A stretch of 51,128 bases of DNA from JALYUA01 sp038229875 (lineage in GTDB: Bacteria; Acidobacteriota; Thermoanaerobaculia; UBA5066; Gp7-AA6), in the NCBI GenBank assembly GCA_038229875.1, contig JBBROA010000014.1, positions 1 through 51,128 of the forward strand. The letters run 5' to 3'. Below, in pieces: positions 1 to 8,633 of the stretch. Under the pieces are notes generated by a model, which had not been told where the DNA came from, ran no database searches, and saw only the letters and a program-made list of their open reading frames with translations. How positions within the stretch are numbered: position 1 is the stretch's first letter; every line of letters begins with the position of its first letter. Made by a program: the position numbers and the translations under genes.

Positions 1-1
1 C

Positions 2-1417
2 ACCGCCGGGCCGCTTCTCCCCTCGCTCGTCCGGGATCTCGATCTCGCACGGCACGGCTTCGACCCGATCCGGCCGCCGGTCCGCGTTTTTGCTCCCTCC
101 GCGGACGGGCGCGCGCTGCTCCTCTCGGAAGATTCCGCTCGCACCGCTTCGGACCTCGCCGCCTTCTCAGCGAAGGACGCGGAGCGATTCCCGCAGTTTC
201 AGGCGAGCCTCGCCGGCATCGGCGCGTTCCTGTCGCCCCTCCTCTCGATCACTCCGCCGCGGATCGACCGCCCGGGTGGCGGCGACGTGCTCCGCTTCGG
301 AAAGCTCGGCCGGGCGTTTCGAGCGCTGCCGCGGCGCGACGCGTGGCGGCTGCTTCGGTGGGGACCGATGGCCGTCGCGGATTTCGCGGCGGAATGGTTC
401 GAGTCCGAGCCGCTGCGCGCCGTGATCTCCGCGCGCGGAGTCGCCGGCTCTTTCGCGGGGCCCTGGTCCGCGGGCACCACCGCGAACTTGCTGATCGCAG
501 CGGCCGCCGACCCGCACTCGGGCGGCCCCGGCGGGTTCGTGCGCGGGGGAATGGGCCGGCTGTCCGAGGCGCTCGCGGCGGCGGCCCGCGCGGCGGGCGC
601 GGAGATCCGGACAGGAGCCGAGGTCGTCTCGATCCAGGTCGCAAACGGCGCGGCCACGGGCGTGGTGCTCGCGGGAGGCGAGGAGATTCTCACGGGCGCC
701 GTCGTCTCCGCCGTCGATCCGAAGCGCACCTTCCTGAAGCTCGTCGATCCGGGCGAGCAGGACCCGGACTTTCTCGCGAACATCGCGAATCTGCGCTCCT
801 CCGGAACCGTCGCGATGCTGCACTTTGCGCTTTCCGGATTGCCCGAATTCCGCGCGCTCGCCGGAAAAGACGCCGCGAGCGCTCTGTCCGGCCGCATTCA
901 CATCGGGACGGAGGTCGATGAGATCGAGCGGGCGTACGACGCGGCGAAGTATGGAGACTTCTCCGCGCGTCCGTACCTCGAAGCCACGATACCGACTCTT
1001 TCCGATTCATCGCTCGCTCCCGCGGGCAGTCACGTGCTCTCGGTCCGCGCGCAGTACGCGCCGTACCGGCTGAAGACGGCCAGCTGGAAGGAGCGCGCAC
1101 CGGAGCTCTCCGCCGCGGTCGTGCGGCTTCTCGCGGAGCACGCTCCGAATTTCCAGGATCGGATCCTGGGGATCAAGGTGCTGACGCCTCCCGATCTCGA
1201 AGAGACCTACGGGCTGACCGGAGGCCACATTTTCCACATCGAGCACTCGCTCGACCAGGTCTTCACGATGCGCCCGCTGCTCGGCTGGGCGCGCTACCGG
1301 ACGCCGATCTCGGGCCTCTACCTCTGCGGTTCCGGGACACACCCCGGCGGCGGGATCACGGGGGCGTCGGGCGCGAACGCGGCGCGCGAAATCGTCAGGG
1401 AGCGGAAGAAGAAGTAG
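2..1417 (+). CDS. FAD-dependent oxidoreductase, PYROXD2/phytoene-desaturase-like (5' truncated)
   Basis: The reading frame is open from the first bases of the window, so the N-terminal FAD-binding part lies upstream. The visible start, AGPLLPSLVRDLDLARHGF, matches the segment after the dinucleotide-binding fold in PYROXD2-like proteins. The C-terminal GLYLCGSGTHPGGGITGASG is the second FAD-contact motif of phytoene desaturase/amine oxidase-type flavoproteins. A GTG at 287 is internal and is not the start. The substrate cannot be told from sequence; carotenoid-type desaturation is only one possibility. The last 23 bp overlap the convergent bacilliredoxin gene. Confidence 0.85.
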   Translation, partial: TAGPLLPSLVRDLDLARHGFDPIRPPVRVFAPSADGRALLLSEDSARTASDLAAFSAKDAERFPQFQASLAGIGAFLSPLLSITPPRIDRPGGGDVLRFGKLGRAFRALPRRDAWRLLRWGPMAVADFAAEWFESEPLRAVISARGVAGSFAGPWSAGTTANLLIAAAADPHSGGPGGFVRGGMGRLSEALAAAARAAGAEIRTGAEVVSIQVANGAATGVVLAGGEEILTGAVVSAVDPKRTFLKLVDPGEQDPDFLANIANLRSSGTVAMLHFALSGLPEFRALAGKDAASALSGRIHIGTEVDEIERAYDAAKYGDFSARPYLEATIPTLSDSSLAPAGSHVLSVRAQYAPYRLKTASWKERAPELSAAVVRLLAEHAPNFQDRILGIKVLTPPDLEETYGLTGGHIFHIEHSLDQVFTMRPLLGWARYRTPISGLYLCGSGTHPGGGITGASGANAAREIVRERKKK

Positions 1418-1838
1418 GAACGGCGCTGAGCTTCTCGTAGGCAGCGGTGAGCGCGGCGGCAATCTGCTGCGCGGTTCGGCCCTCGATCTCGTGGCGCGGA
1501 ATCATGTGCACGAGGCGGCCTCCGGCGAGGATCGCAATCTGCGGCGACGACGGCGGAACTCCGACGAAGTAGCTGCGCGCCCGCGCGGTCGCTTCGACGT
1601 CCTGGCCCGCGAAGACTGTCGCGCGACGCTTCGGCGCCGCGGGGTGGGACAGGGAGAGCGCGACTCCGGGGCGGGCCACACCGGCCGCGCATCCGCAGAT
1701 CGAATTGACGACGAGCAGCATCGGTTCCGGGCTCGCGGCGATTTCCGAGTCCACGGCTTCGGGGGTCGAAAGCTCGCGGAACCCGAGCCGCGTCAGCTCC
1801 TCGCGCATTGGCTGCACCATCATCGGGGGATACGGCAT
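1395..1838 (-). CDS. Bacilliredoxin, BrxA/BrxB (YphP/YqiW) family
   Basis: A 147-residue protein of usual family length. The segment NSICGCAAGVARP carries the CGC active-site motif typical of BrxA/BrxB, thioredoxin-fold proteins that remove bacillithiol from mixed disulfides. The N-terminus MPYPPMMVQPMREELTRLGF and the later RLVHMIPRHEIEGR segment also fit the family. An AAGGAGG ribosome site lies about 7 bases before the ATG. The gene is divergent from the M24 peptidase (77 bp between starts) and convergent with the flavoprotein. Whether this organism makes bacillithiol cannot be judged here. Confidence 0.88.
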   Translation of the reverse strand: MPYPPMMVQPMREELTRLGFRELSTPEAVDSEIAASPEPMLLVVNSICGCAAGVARPGVALSLSHPAAPKRRATVFAGQDVEATARARSYFVGVPPSSPQIAILAGGRLVHMIPRHEIEGRTAQQIAAALTAAYEKLSAVPTSSSAP

Positions 1839-1915
1839 GGGAGATCCCTCCTTCGGGAAACCTATATCCTATCTTTCGAATCCGACCGCCGCCCGAAGCG
1901 GCAAGGAGAAAACGC

Positions 1916-3127
1916 ATGGTGGCGTGGACCAGACGGAGTCTCTTGGGCGTCGTCGGAGCAGCCGGGGCATCGGCCATCCTGCCGACTCCGAACCTCTCCG
2001 CCGCGCCTGCCCCGGCCGCCCCCCTGCCGCCGCCGCTCCCTCCCGACGTGTTCCGGGACCGGCAGGCGCGACTCAAGGCGGAAGCGAAGAGCCGCGGGAT
2101 CGACGCGCTCTTCGTCACACCCTCGACGAACCTTTCCTGGGCGGCGAATCTCGCGATCGGACGCAGTGAACGTCTGACGGCGCTGCTCCTCTTCGCAGAC
2201 GCGCCGTCCATCCTCATCACGCCGTCTTTCGAGGAGGCGAATCACAAGCGGACCGCCGTGGCCGACGAAGTCCGGACGTGGAACGAGGACCAGGACCCGC
2301 TCGCGCTCGCCGCGAAGATTCTGGCGGGCCGCAAGACGATCGGCGTCGAAGGCAGCACCGCTTACCAGACCGCGACCGGGCTCGGGACCGCGACGTCCGC
2401 AAAGCTCGACGATGGGACCGCGGTTTTCGATTCGCTCCGCATGGTCAAGTCGGCCGAGGAGCAGGCCTTCATCCGCGAGGCGGCCCGCCGGACGAACGCC
2501 GCGATCGACGGAGCGCACCGGCGGATCCGCGGGGGAATGACGGAGAGCGAAGTGGCCCGGATTCTCGAGGAGGAGTTCACCGCCCAGGGAGTCCGCGGCG
2601 GAGGGCTCGTCCAGTTCGGCGCCTCCTCGGCGTTTCCGCACGGCGCGCCGGCGGAGCGGCGCCTCGCGAAAGGAGACGCCGTGCTGATCGACGCCGGGTG
2701 CCGCGTGCACGGGTACAGCTCCGACATCACGCGCACGGTGTGCTTCGGCCCGCCGGCGGACGAGCTCCGCAAGGTCTATGACGTCGTCGATCGCGCCCAG
2801 CTGGCGGGCATCGGCACCTTGAAGGCCGGGACGACCGGCGAAGAGGCGGACCGCGCGGCGCGCAAGGTGATCGAAGACGCCGGCTACGGGCAGTTCTTTA
2901 CGCACCGGCTCGGGCACGGACTCGGGATGGACGGCCACGAGCCGCCGTACCTCGTCCGCGGAAACACGAAGCCCCTGGCCGTCGGGAACGTCGTGACGGC
3001 GGAGCCGGGCATCTACATGCCGGGCAAGTTCGGAGTCCGAATCGAGGACGATTACGCGGTTCGGGAGAGCTTCCCGCCGGCGAGCCTCTCCTCCCGCCCC
3101 GGAGAGCTGAAGGTCATCGGCTCGTGA
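1916..3127 (+). CDS. Tat-exported Xaa-Pro aminopeptidase-like M24 metallopeptidase
   Basis: The ATG at 1916 follows AAGGAGAAAACGC and begins a twin-arginine signal (TRRSLLGVVGAAGAS, then an Ala/Pro-rich stretch), so export in folded form is likely. A TTG further upstream in frame would remove the signal and overlap the divergent gene, so I reject it. The pita-bread domain has its metal ligands: Asp259 in DAGCRVHGYSSD, Asp270 in SDITRT, the GHGLGMDGHEPP histidine motif, and glutamates in TAEPGIY and RIEDDYAV. At 403 residues with an N-terminal creatinase-like domain it fits aminopeptidase P/prolidase relatives. Its stop overlaps the start of the next gene. Confidence 0.9.
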   Translation: MVAWTRRSLLGVVGAAGASAILPTPNLSAAPAPAAPLPPPLPPDVFRDRQARLKAEAKSRGIDALFVTPSTNLSWAANLAIGRSERLTALLLFADAPSILITPSFEEANHKRTAVADEVRTWNEDQDPLALAAKILAGRKTIGVEGSTAYQTATGLGTATSAKLDDGTAVFDSLRMVKSAEEQAFIREAARRTNAAIDGAHRRIRGGMTESEVARILEEEFTAQGVRGGGLVQFGASSAFPHGAPAERRLAKGDAVLIDAGCRVHGYSSDITRTVCFGPPADELRKVYDVVDRAQLAGIGTLKAGTTGEEADRAARKVIEDAGYGQFFTHRLGHGLGMDGHEPPYLVRGNTKPLAVGNVVTAEPGIYMPGKFGVRIEDDYAVRESFPPASLSSRPGELKVIGS

Positions 3128-4185
3128 GAGCCTTTCGAAGCGGGCGGTTCCTCTCTTTTGTCTTCGTCGTCGCGGCGCTCGCGTCGCTCGGAGCAAAGCC
3201 CCTTACCCCCCGGGACGTGATCGTCGTCCTGAACAAGACGGACAACACCGCCTCGGTGCTCGACGCGAAGACGGGTGACCCGGTCGCGACGATCCCGGTC
3301 GGAGTCGGTCCGCATGAAGCGGAAGTTTTGCCCGGAGGCCGTGTCGTGGTCGTCTCGAACTACGGCACCCGCGACGCGCCGGGGAGGACCCTTTCGATCC
3401 TGGACCTCAAGAACATGGCGCCCGCGGGAACGGTCGCGCTCCCCGCCGGCGCGCGCCCGCACGGATTGAAGGCGCTGTCCTCGGACCGGCTCCTCGTGAC
3501 CGCGGAGGGGCTGAAGGAAGTCCTGGTCGCGGAGCCCCGGAAGCGGCGGCTGGTCCTGCGAATTCCGCTCGGCCGCGAGGTGTCCCACATGGTCGCCGCG
3601 CCCTCGACGGGCCTCACCGCGTGGGTCGCGAACATCGGCTCCGGATCCGTGACCGAGGTCGACCCGACGTCCGGTGAGGTGCTCGCGGAAATCCCGACCG
3701 GCGCCGGGGCGGAGGGCATCGACGTCCGTCCCGACGGGGCGGAGGTCTGGGTCGTGAACCGCGAAGCGAACTCCATCTCCGTGATCGACACGGCCAGGCG
3801 CGTCGTCGTCGCGACCCTGCCCGCCGCCGACTTTCCGATCCGCGTCAAGTTCACTCCGGACGGACGCCGCGCGCTCGTCTCCTGCGCGAAGTCGGGTGAC
3901 GTCGCGATCTTTTCGGTGGCCGAGCGGCGCGAGATCGGCCGCATCGCGATGGGTGTCGAGGCTGTCGCCGGAACCAGCGGGCGCCTTCTCGCCGATCGCG
4001 TCGGGAAAAGCTCCGCGCCGGTCGGCCTGCTCATCGCGCCGGACGGCCGCCGAGCCTGGGTCTCCTGCACGGACGCCGATGTCGTGGCCGTGCTCGATCT
4101 CGACACGCTGAAAGTCGTCGCCCGATGGAAGGCGGGCCGCGAGCCGGACGGGCTCGCGGGCGCGTTCGGGATCTCGCCGCGATAG
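3124..4185 (+). CDS. Secreted YVTN-type beta-propeller protein
   Basis: The GTG start overlaps the preceding stop (GTGA), which implies translational coupling with the M24 peptidase. After a signal peptide (residues about 1-25) come repeated strands of the kind seen in YVTN/surface-layer propellers: DNTASVLDAKTGDPVATIPVGVGPHEAEVLPGG, then similar units with VTEVDPTSGEVLAEIPTG and SISVIDTARRVVVATLP. The 353 residues are enough for about seven blades. Such proteins usually act as extracytoplasmic binding scaffolds. There is no catalytic motif, and a role with the peptidase is inferred only from coupling. Confidence 0.8.
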   Translation: MRAFRSGRFLSFVFVVAALASLGAKPLTPRDVIVVLNKTDNTASVLDAKTGDPVATIPVGVGPHEAEVLPGGRVVVVSNYGTRDAPGRTLSILDLKNMAPAGTVALPAGARPHGLKALSSDRLLVTAEGLKEVLVAEPRKRRLVLRIPLGREVSHMVAAPSTGLTAWVANIGSGSVTEVDPTSGEVLAEIPTGAGAEGIDVRPDGAEVWVVNREANSISVIDTARRVVVATLPAADFPIRVKFTPDGRRALVSCAKSGDVAIFSVAERREIGRIAMGVEAVAGTSGRLLADRVGKSSAPVGLLIAPDGRRAWVSCTDADVVAVLDLDTLKVVARWKAGREPDGLAGAFGISPR

Positions 4186-4194
4186 ACCGGAGCC

Positions 4195-5346
4195 ATGCCC
4201 GCCACGCCGCCGGCTGACTCGCCTTCCCGGGTCGGGAACCGGCTCGAAGCGCTCGACGTTTTCCGGGGAATGACGATTGCCGGGATGATGATCGTCAACA
4301 CGCCGGGCGACTGGGACCACGCGTACCCCCCGCTTCTGCACGCCGAATGGAACGGGTGGACACCGACGGACACGATCTTCCCGTTCTTTCTCTTCATCGT
4401 CGGCGTTTCGATGGCCTTTTCTTTCGCGGCGCGCCGGACCGCGAAGAGTCCGCGATCCGCATTGCTGCTGCACACCCTCCGCCGGGCCGCGACGATCTTC
4501 TTCATCGGGTTCGGCCTGAACGTCCTGTCCTTCTTCCTTTTCCACCGGAAGTTCGTGCGCATCCCCGGCGTTCTCCAGCGGATCGGGGTCTGCTTTCTGG
4601 CCGCAGCGGTGCTGTACCTGTTGTTCGGTTCGCGGGGACTGCTGCCGGCCGCCGCGGTCCTTCTCGCCGTGTACTGGGCGCTCATGACGTTCGTGCCGGT
4701 CCCCGGTTACGGGGTCGGGCGGCTCGACGTCGAAGGAAACCTCGCTGCGCACATCGACCGAGCCGTCCTCGGGGAGCACACGTGGAAGCACAACCCGAAC
4801 TGGGACCCGGAGGGACTGCTCTCGACCCTGCCGGCCGTCGCGACCACGCTTCTCGGAATCGCAGCGGGAGAGCTGCTACGCGCGCGCCGCTCCTGGCCGT
4901 GGAGACTCGGGGCGCTGATGGCGTCGGGCACGCTCGCGCTCTCGCTGGGTCTTCTCTGGAACGTCTCCTTCCCGATCAACAAGAACCTCTGGACGTCGTC
5001 CTACAGCCTTTTCATGGCCGGGCTCGCCGCCGTCGTCCTCGCGCTATGTCTGTGGATCGTGGATGTCCGGGGCTGGCGCGGGTGGGCAAAGCCGTTCGTC
5101 TGGCTTGGGACCAACGCGATTGCTCTTTTCGTCCTCTCGACCCTCGCGACGCTTCTGGCGATCGCGGTCAAGCTGACGGCAGCGGACGGTACGCGGCGGT
5201 CGCTTTACGGCACCCTCTACAGAGCCGCGTTCCGGCACTTCACCGACGAGCGCCTGGGTTCCCTTCTGTTCGCGCTAGCCTTTCTCCTGATATGGATCGC
5301 GGTCGGCGCGCTGCTCTATCGGCGGCGCATTTTCATCAAGGTCTAG
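4195..5346 (+). CDS. Multi-pass membrane acyltransferase, NagX/HGSNAT-like (DUF5009)
   Basis: The N-terminus RLEALDVFRGMTIAGMMIVN followed by a tryptophan-rich loop (HAEWNGWTPTDTIFPFFLFIVG) is the signature of the family related to heparan-alpha-glucosaminide N-acetyltransferase. About ten hydrophobic segments follow, and the HNPNWDPEGLLSTLPA segment is also conserved in the family. It would transfer acetyl groups across the inner membrane to sugar amines, but the substrate here is unknown. It begins 9 bp after the propeller gene, so it is probably in the same transcript. Confidence 0.85.
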   Translation: MPATPPADSPSRVGNRLEALDVFRGMTIAGMMIVNTPGDWDHAYPPLLHAEWNGWTPTDTIFPFFLFIVGVSMAFSFAARRTAKSPRSALLLHTLRRAATIFFIGFGLNVLSFFLFHRKFVRIPGVLQRIGVCFLAAAVLYLLFGSRGLLPAAAVLLAVYWALMTFVPVPGYGVGRLDVEGNLAAHIDRAVLGEHTWKHNPNWDPEGLLSTLPAVATTLLGIAAGELLRARRSWPWRLGALMASGTLALSLGLLWNVSFPINKNLWTSSYSLFMAGLAAVVLALCLWIVDVRGWRGWAKPFVWLGTNAIALFVLSTLATLLAIAVKLTAADGTRRSLYGTLYRAAFRHFTDERLGSLLFALAFLLIWIAVGALLYRRRIFIKV

Positions 5347-5370
5347 CGCATTAAGAAGAAGGTGTAGCGC

Positions 5371-6255
5371 ATGAAAAAGTCGGATCGGAAGCTCGTTCGG
5401 GGATACCGGGTCGACAACGGGAAGAAGTTCCGCCTGAAGGACTTCGACCCGGGAGACACCGGCAGCCTCGACATCGACAAAGGAGAGGCGAAGCGCATGC
5501 TCGCCGAGGGCGTCGAGCGCCTCGCGGAGATGCAGGGAAAGCTTTACGCCGAGGCGCGGTGGTCGGTGCTCCTGGTCTTTCAGGCTATGGACGCGGCGGG
5601 CAAGGACAGCACGATCCAGCACGTGTTTTCGGGGCTCAACCCTCAGGGATGCAAGGTCACGTCGTTCAAGGAGCCTTCGAGCGAGGAGCTGGACCACGAT
5701 TTTCTCTGGCGCGTCGGCCGCGCGCTCCCGGAGCGAGGCCGGATCGGCATCTTCAACCGATCGCACTACGAGGAAGTGCTGATAGTGCGCGTGCACCCCG
5801 AAATCCTGCGCGGCGAGAGGCTGCCCTCCGACTGCGTGGATGACTCCATCTGGGAGGAACGTTTCGAGGACATCAACGGATTCGAACGGCACCTGCGCCG
5901 CAGCGGCACCATCGTCCTGAAGTTCTTTCTCCACGTGTCCCGCGAAGAGCAGAAGAAGCGCTTCCTCGCCCGGATCGAAGAGCCCGCGAAAAACTGGAAG
6001 TTCTCCCTCGGCGACGTGAAAGAGCGGGCGCTCTGGAAGGACTACATGCACGCCTACGAAGAGGCGATCCGCGCGACGAGCACGAAGTGGGCGCCCTGGT
6101 ACGTGGTCCCGGCGGATCACAAGTGGTTCACGCACCTCGTGGTCGCGGCGGCCGTGGCCGACGCTCTCGAATCGATGGACCTGAGGTACCCGACGCTCGA
6201 TCGGCCGCAGAAAAAGCAGCTGGCGGCGGCGCGGCGGGAGCTGGAAAAGGATTGA
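5371..6255 (+). CDS. ppk2: Polyphosphate kinase 2 family, class III-like
   Basis: The Walker A region DAAGKDST lies at residues 74-81 and the Walker B/lid region IGIFNRSHYEEVL starts near residue 125. Also present are SGLNPQGCKVTSFK, ELDHDFLWR and a C-terminal WAPWYVVPADHKW segment. The 294-residue length and the N-terminal FRLKDFDPGDT match class III PPK2 enzymes as I recall them; that class can phosphorylate both AMP and ADP with polyphosphate. Class assignment needs a phylogeny. It is the last gene of the + strand run. A near-duplicate, GGTCTAGCGCAT then GGTGTAGCGCATG, covers the upstream stop and this start. Confidence 0.92.
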   Translation: MKKSDRKLVRGYRVDNGKKFRLKDFDPGDTGSLDIDKGEAKRMLAEGVERLAEMQGKLYAEARWSVLLVFQAMDAAGKDSTIQHVFSGLNPQGCKVTSFKEPSSEELDHDFLWRVGRALPERGRIGIFNRSHYEEVLIVRVHPEILRGERLPSDCVDDSIWEERFEDINGFERHLRRSGTIVLKFFLHVSREEQKKRFLARIEEPAKNWKFSLGDVKERALWKDYMHAYEEAIRATSTKWAPWYVVPADHKWFTHLVVAAAVADALESMDLRYPTLDRPQKKQLAAARRELEKD

Positions 6256-6271
6256 GCAGCGAGCAGCGAGC

Positions 6272-6332
6272 GTTCAGCGTCGACCGTTTTCCCGGAGGCT
6301 CGGACCGTGACGCTTTACGTTCGACACTGAAC
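6272..6332. other. Imperfect inverted repeat between convergent ppk2 and thiC
   Basis: GTTCAGCGTCGACCG at 6272 pairs with CGTTCGACACTGAAC at 6318 with about three mismatches. It sits in the 87-bp gap between two convergent genes, where a bidirectional terminator would be expected. No clear T-run follows on either strand. Heptamer-like GAGCAGC repeats precede it. Confidence 0.4.
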
Positions 6333-6342
6333 CTTCCCTTCA

Positions 6343-8091
<1,749 letters not shown>

Positions 8092-8097
8092 CTCGTC

Positions 8098-8195
8098 CTC
8101 CCTACGGCGGCATTACCCGCGTCAGGTTCTGGGGTCATCGGATAAACCCGAACTCTCAGCCGTCGGCGCGAATCGCCGAGTGGGCTCCCCCGAGG
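8098..8195 (-). promoter_or_regulatory. TPP riboswitch (THI element) controlling thiC
   Basis: On the minus strand the region reads CTCGGGGGAGCCC, then GGCTGAGAGTT, GACCCCAGAACCTGAC, and CGGGTAATGCCGCCGTAGGGA. These are the P1/J1-2, CUGAGA, GAACCUGA and UAAUGCC...GUAGGGA blocks of the THI box in the right order. The closing P1 helix can form between TCCTC on the 5' side and GAGGA on the 3' side, and that GAGGA is the Shine-Dalgarno of thiC. This suggests translational control by direct sequestration. The start codon is only 6 bases beyond. Confidence 0.95.
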
Positions 8196-8233
8196 ATTCG
8201 GAGTCTACTCCCCCGCGGTTTCGTCGTGGCGGG

Positions 8234-8275
8234 CGCCACCCGGCAGAGGGAGCCCGCCACCCGGCAGAGGAGGCG
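8234..8275. repeat. Two-copy 21-bp direct repeat
   Basis: GCCACCCGGCAGAGG occurs at 8234 and again at 8255, with related bases completing a 21-bp period. It lies in the divergent space between the thiC riboswitch and the small gene at 8341, where a promoter for that gene would be expected. No function is evident. Confidence 0.7.
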
Positions 8276-8340
8276 AGCATGGGGCCGATCGGCACGTACT
8301 GGCGCAGTCCTTGAATTACTCTCCCCAGAGGAGGCCACTC

Positions 8341-8541
8341 ATGACCGATGCCAAAGTAGATCCGCGCACTCCATACGCCGGCAAGGACTCGGACAAACCC
8401 GGTGCCGATTCCGGCATGTCCCAGAAGGAGAAGGACGCCATGTTCCACCAGATGGAGCAGCAGGAAGGGCCCGTGAAGCGGGAAGTCCGCGGCGACGATG
8501 ACAAAGCGCCGGAGAAGGATCCGGGGGTGGCGCACTCGTAG
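8341..8541 (+). CDS. Small hydrophilic protein of unknown function
   Basis: The ATG follows AGAGGAGGCCACTC, a good ribosome site 6 bases away, which favours it over an in-frame codon at 8311. The 66-residue product is very polar and rich in Asp, Lys, Glu, Gly and Pro (KDSDKPGADSGMSQKEKDAM, VRGDDDKAPEKDPG). It has no signal peptide or membrane segment and is probably disordered. I recognise no family. It stands alone between thiC and addB. The ribosome site and amino-acid make-up support coding, but a chance ORF is possible. Confidence 0.55.
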   Translation: MTDAKVDPRTPYAGKDSDKPGADSGMSQKEKDAMFHQMEQQEGPVKREVRGDDDKAPEKDPGVAHS

Positions 8542-8633
8542 GAAGTCGAGAGTCCAGAGTGAGGAGGGTTCAGCGTTCAGCGCCCTCCCTCAGACCTCAT
8601 TAGTCCAGGCCGCGTCGTAAGATCGGCGCTCCG

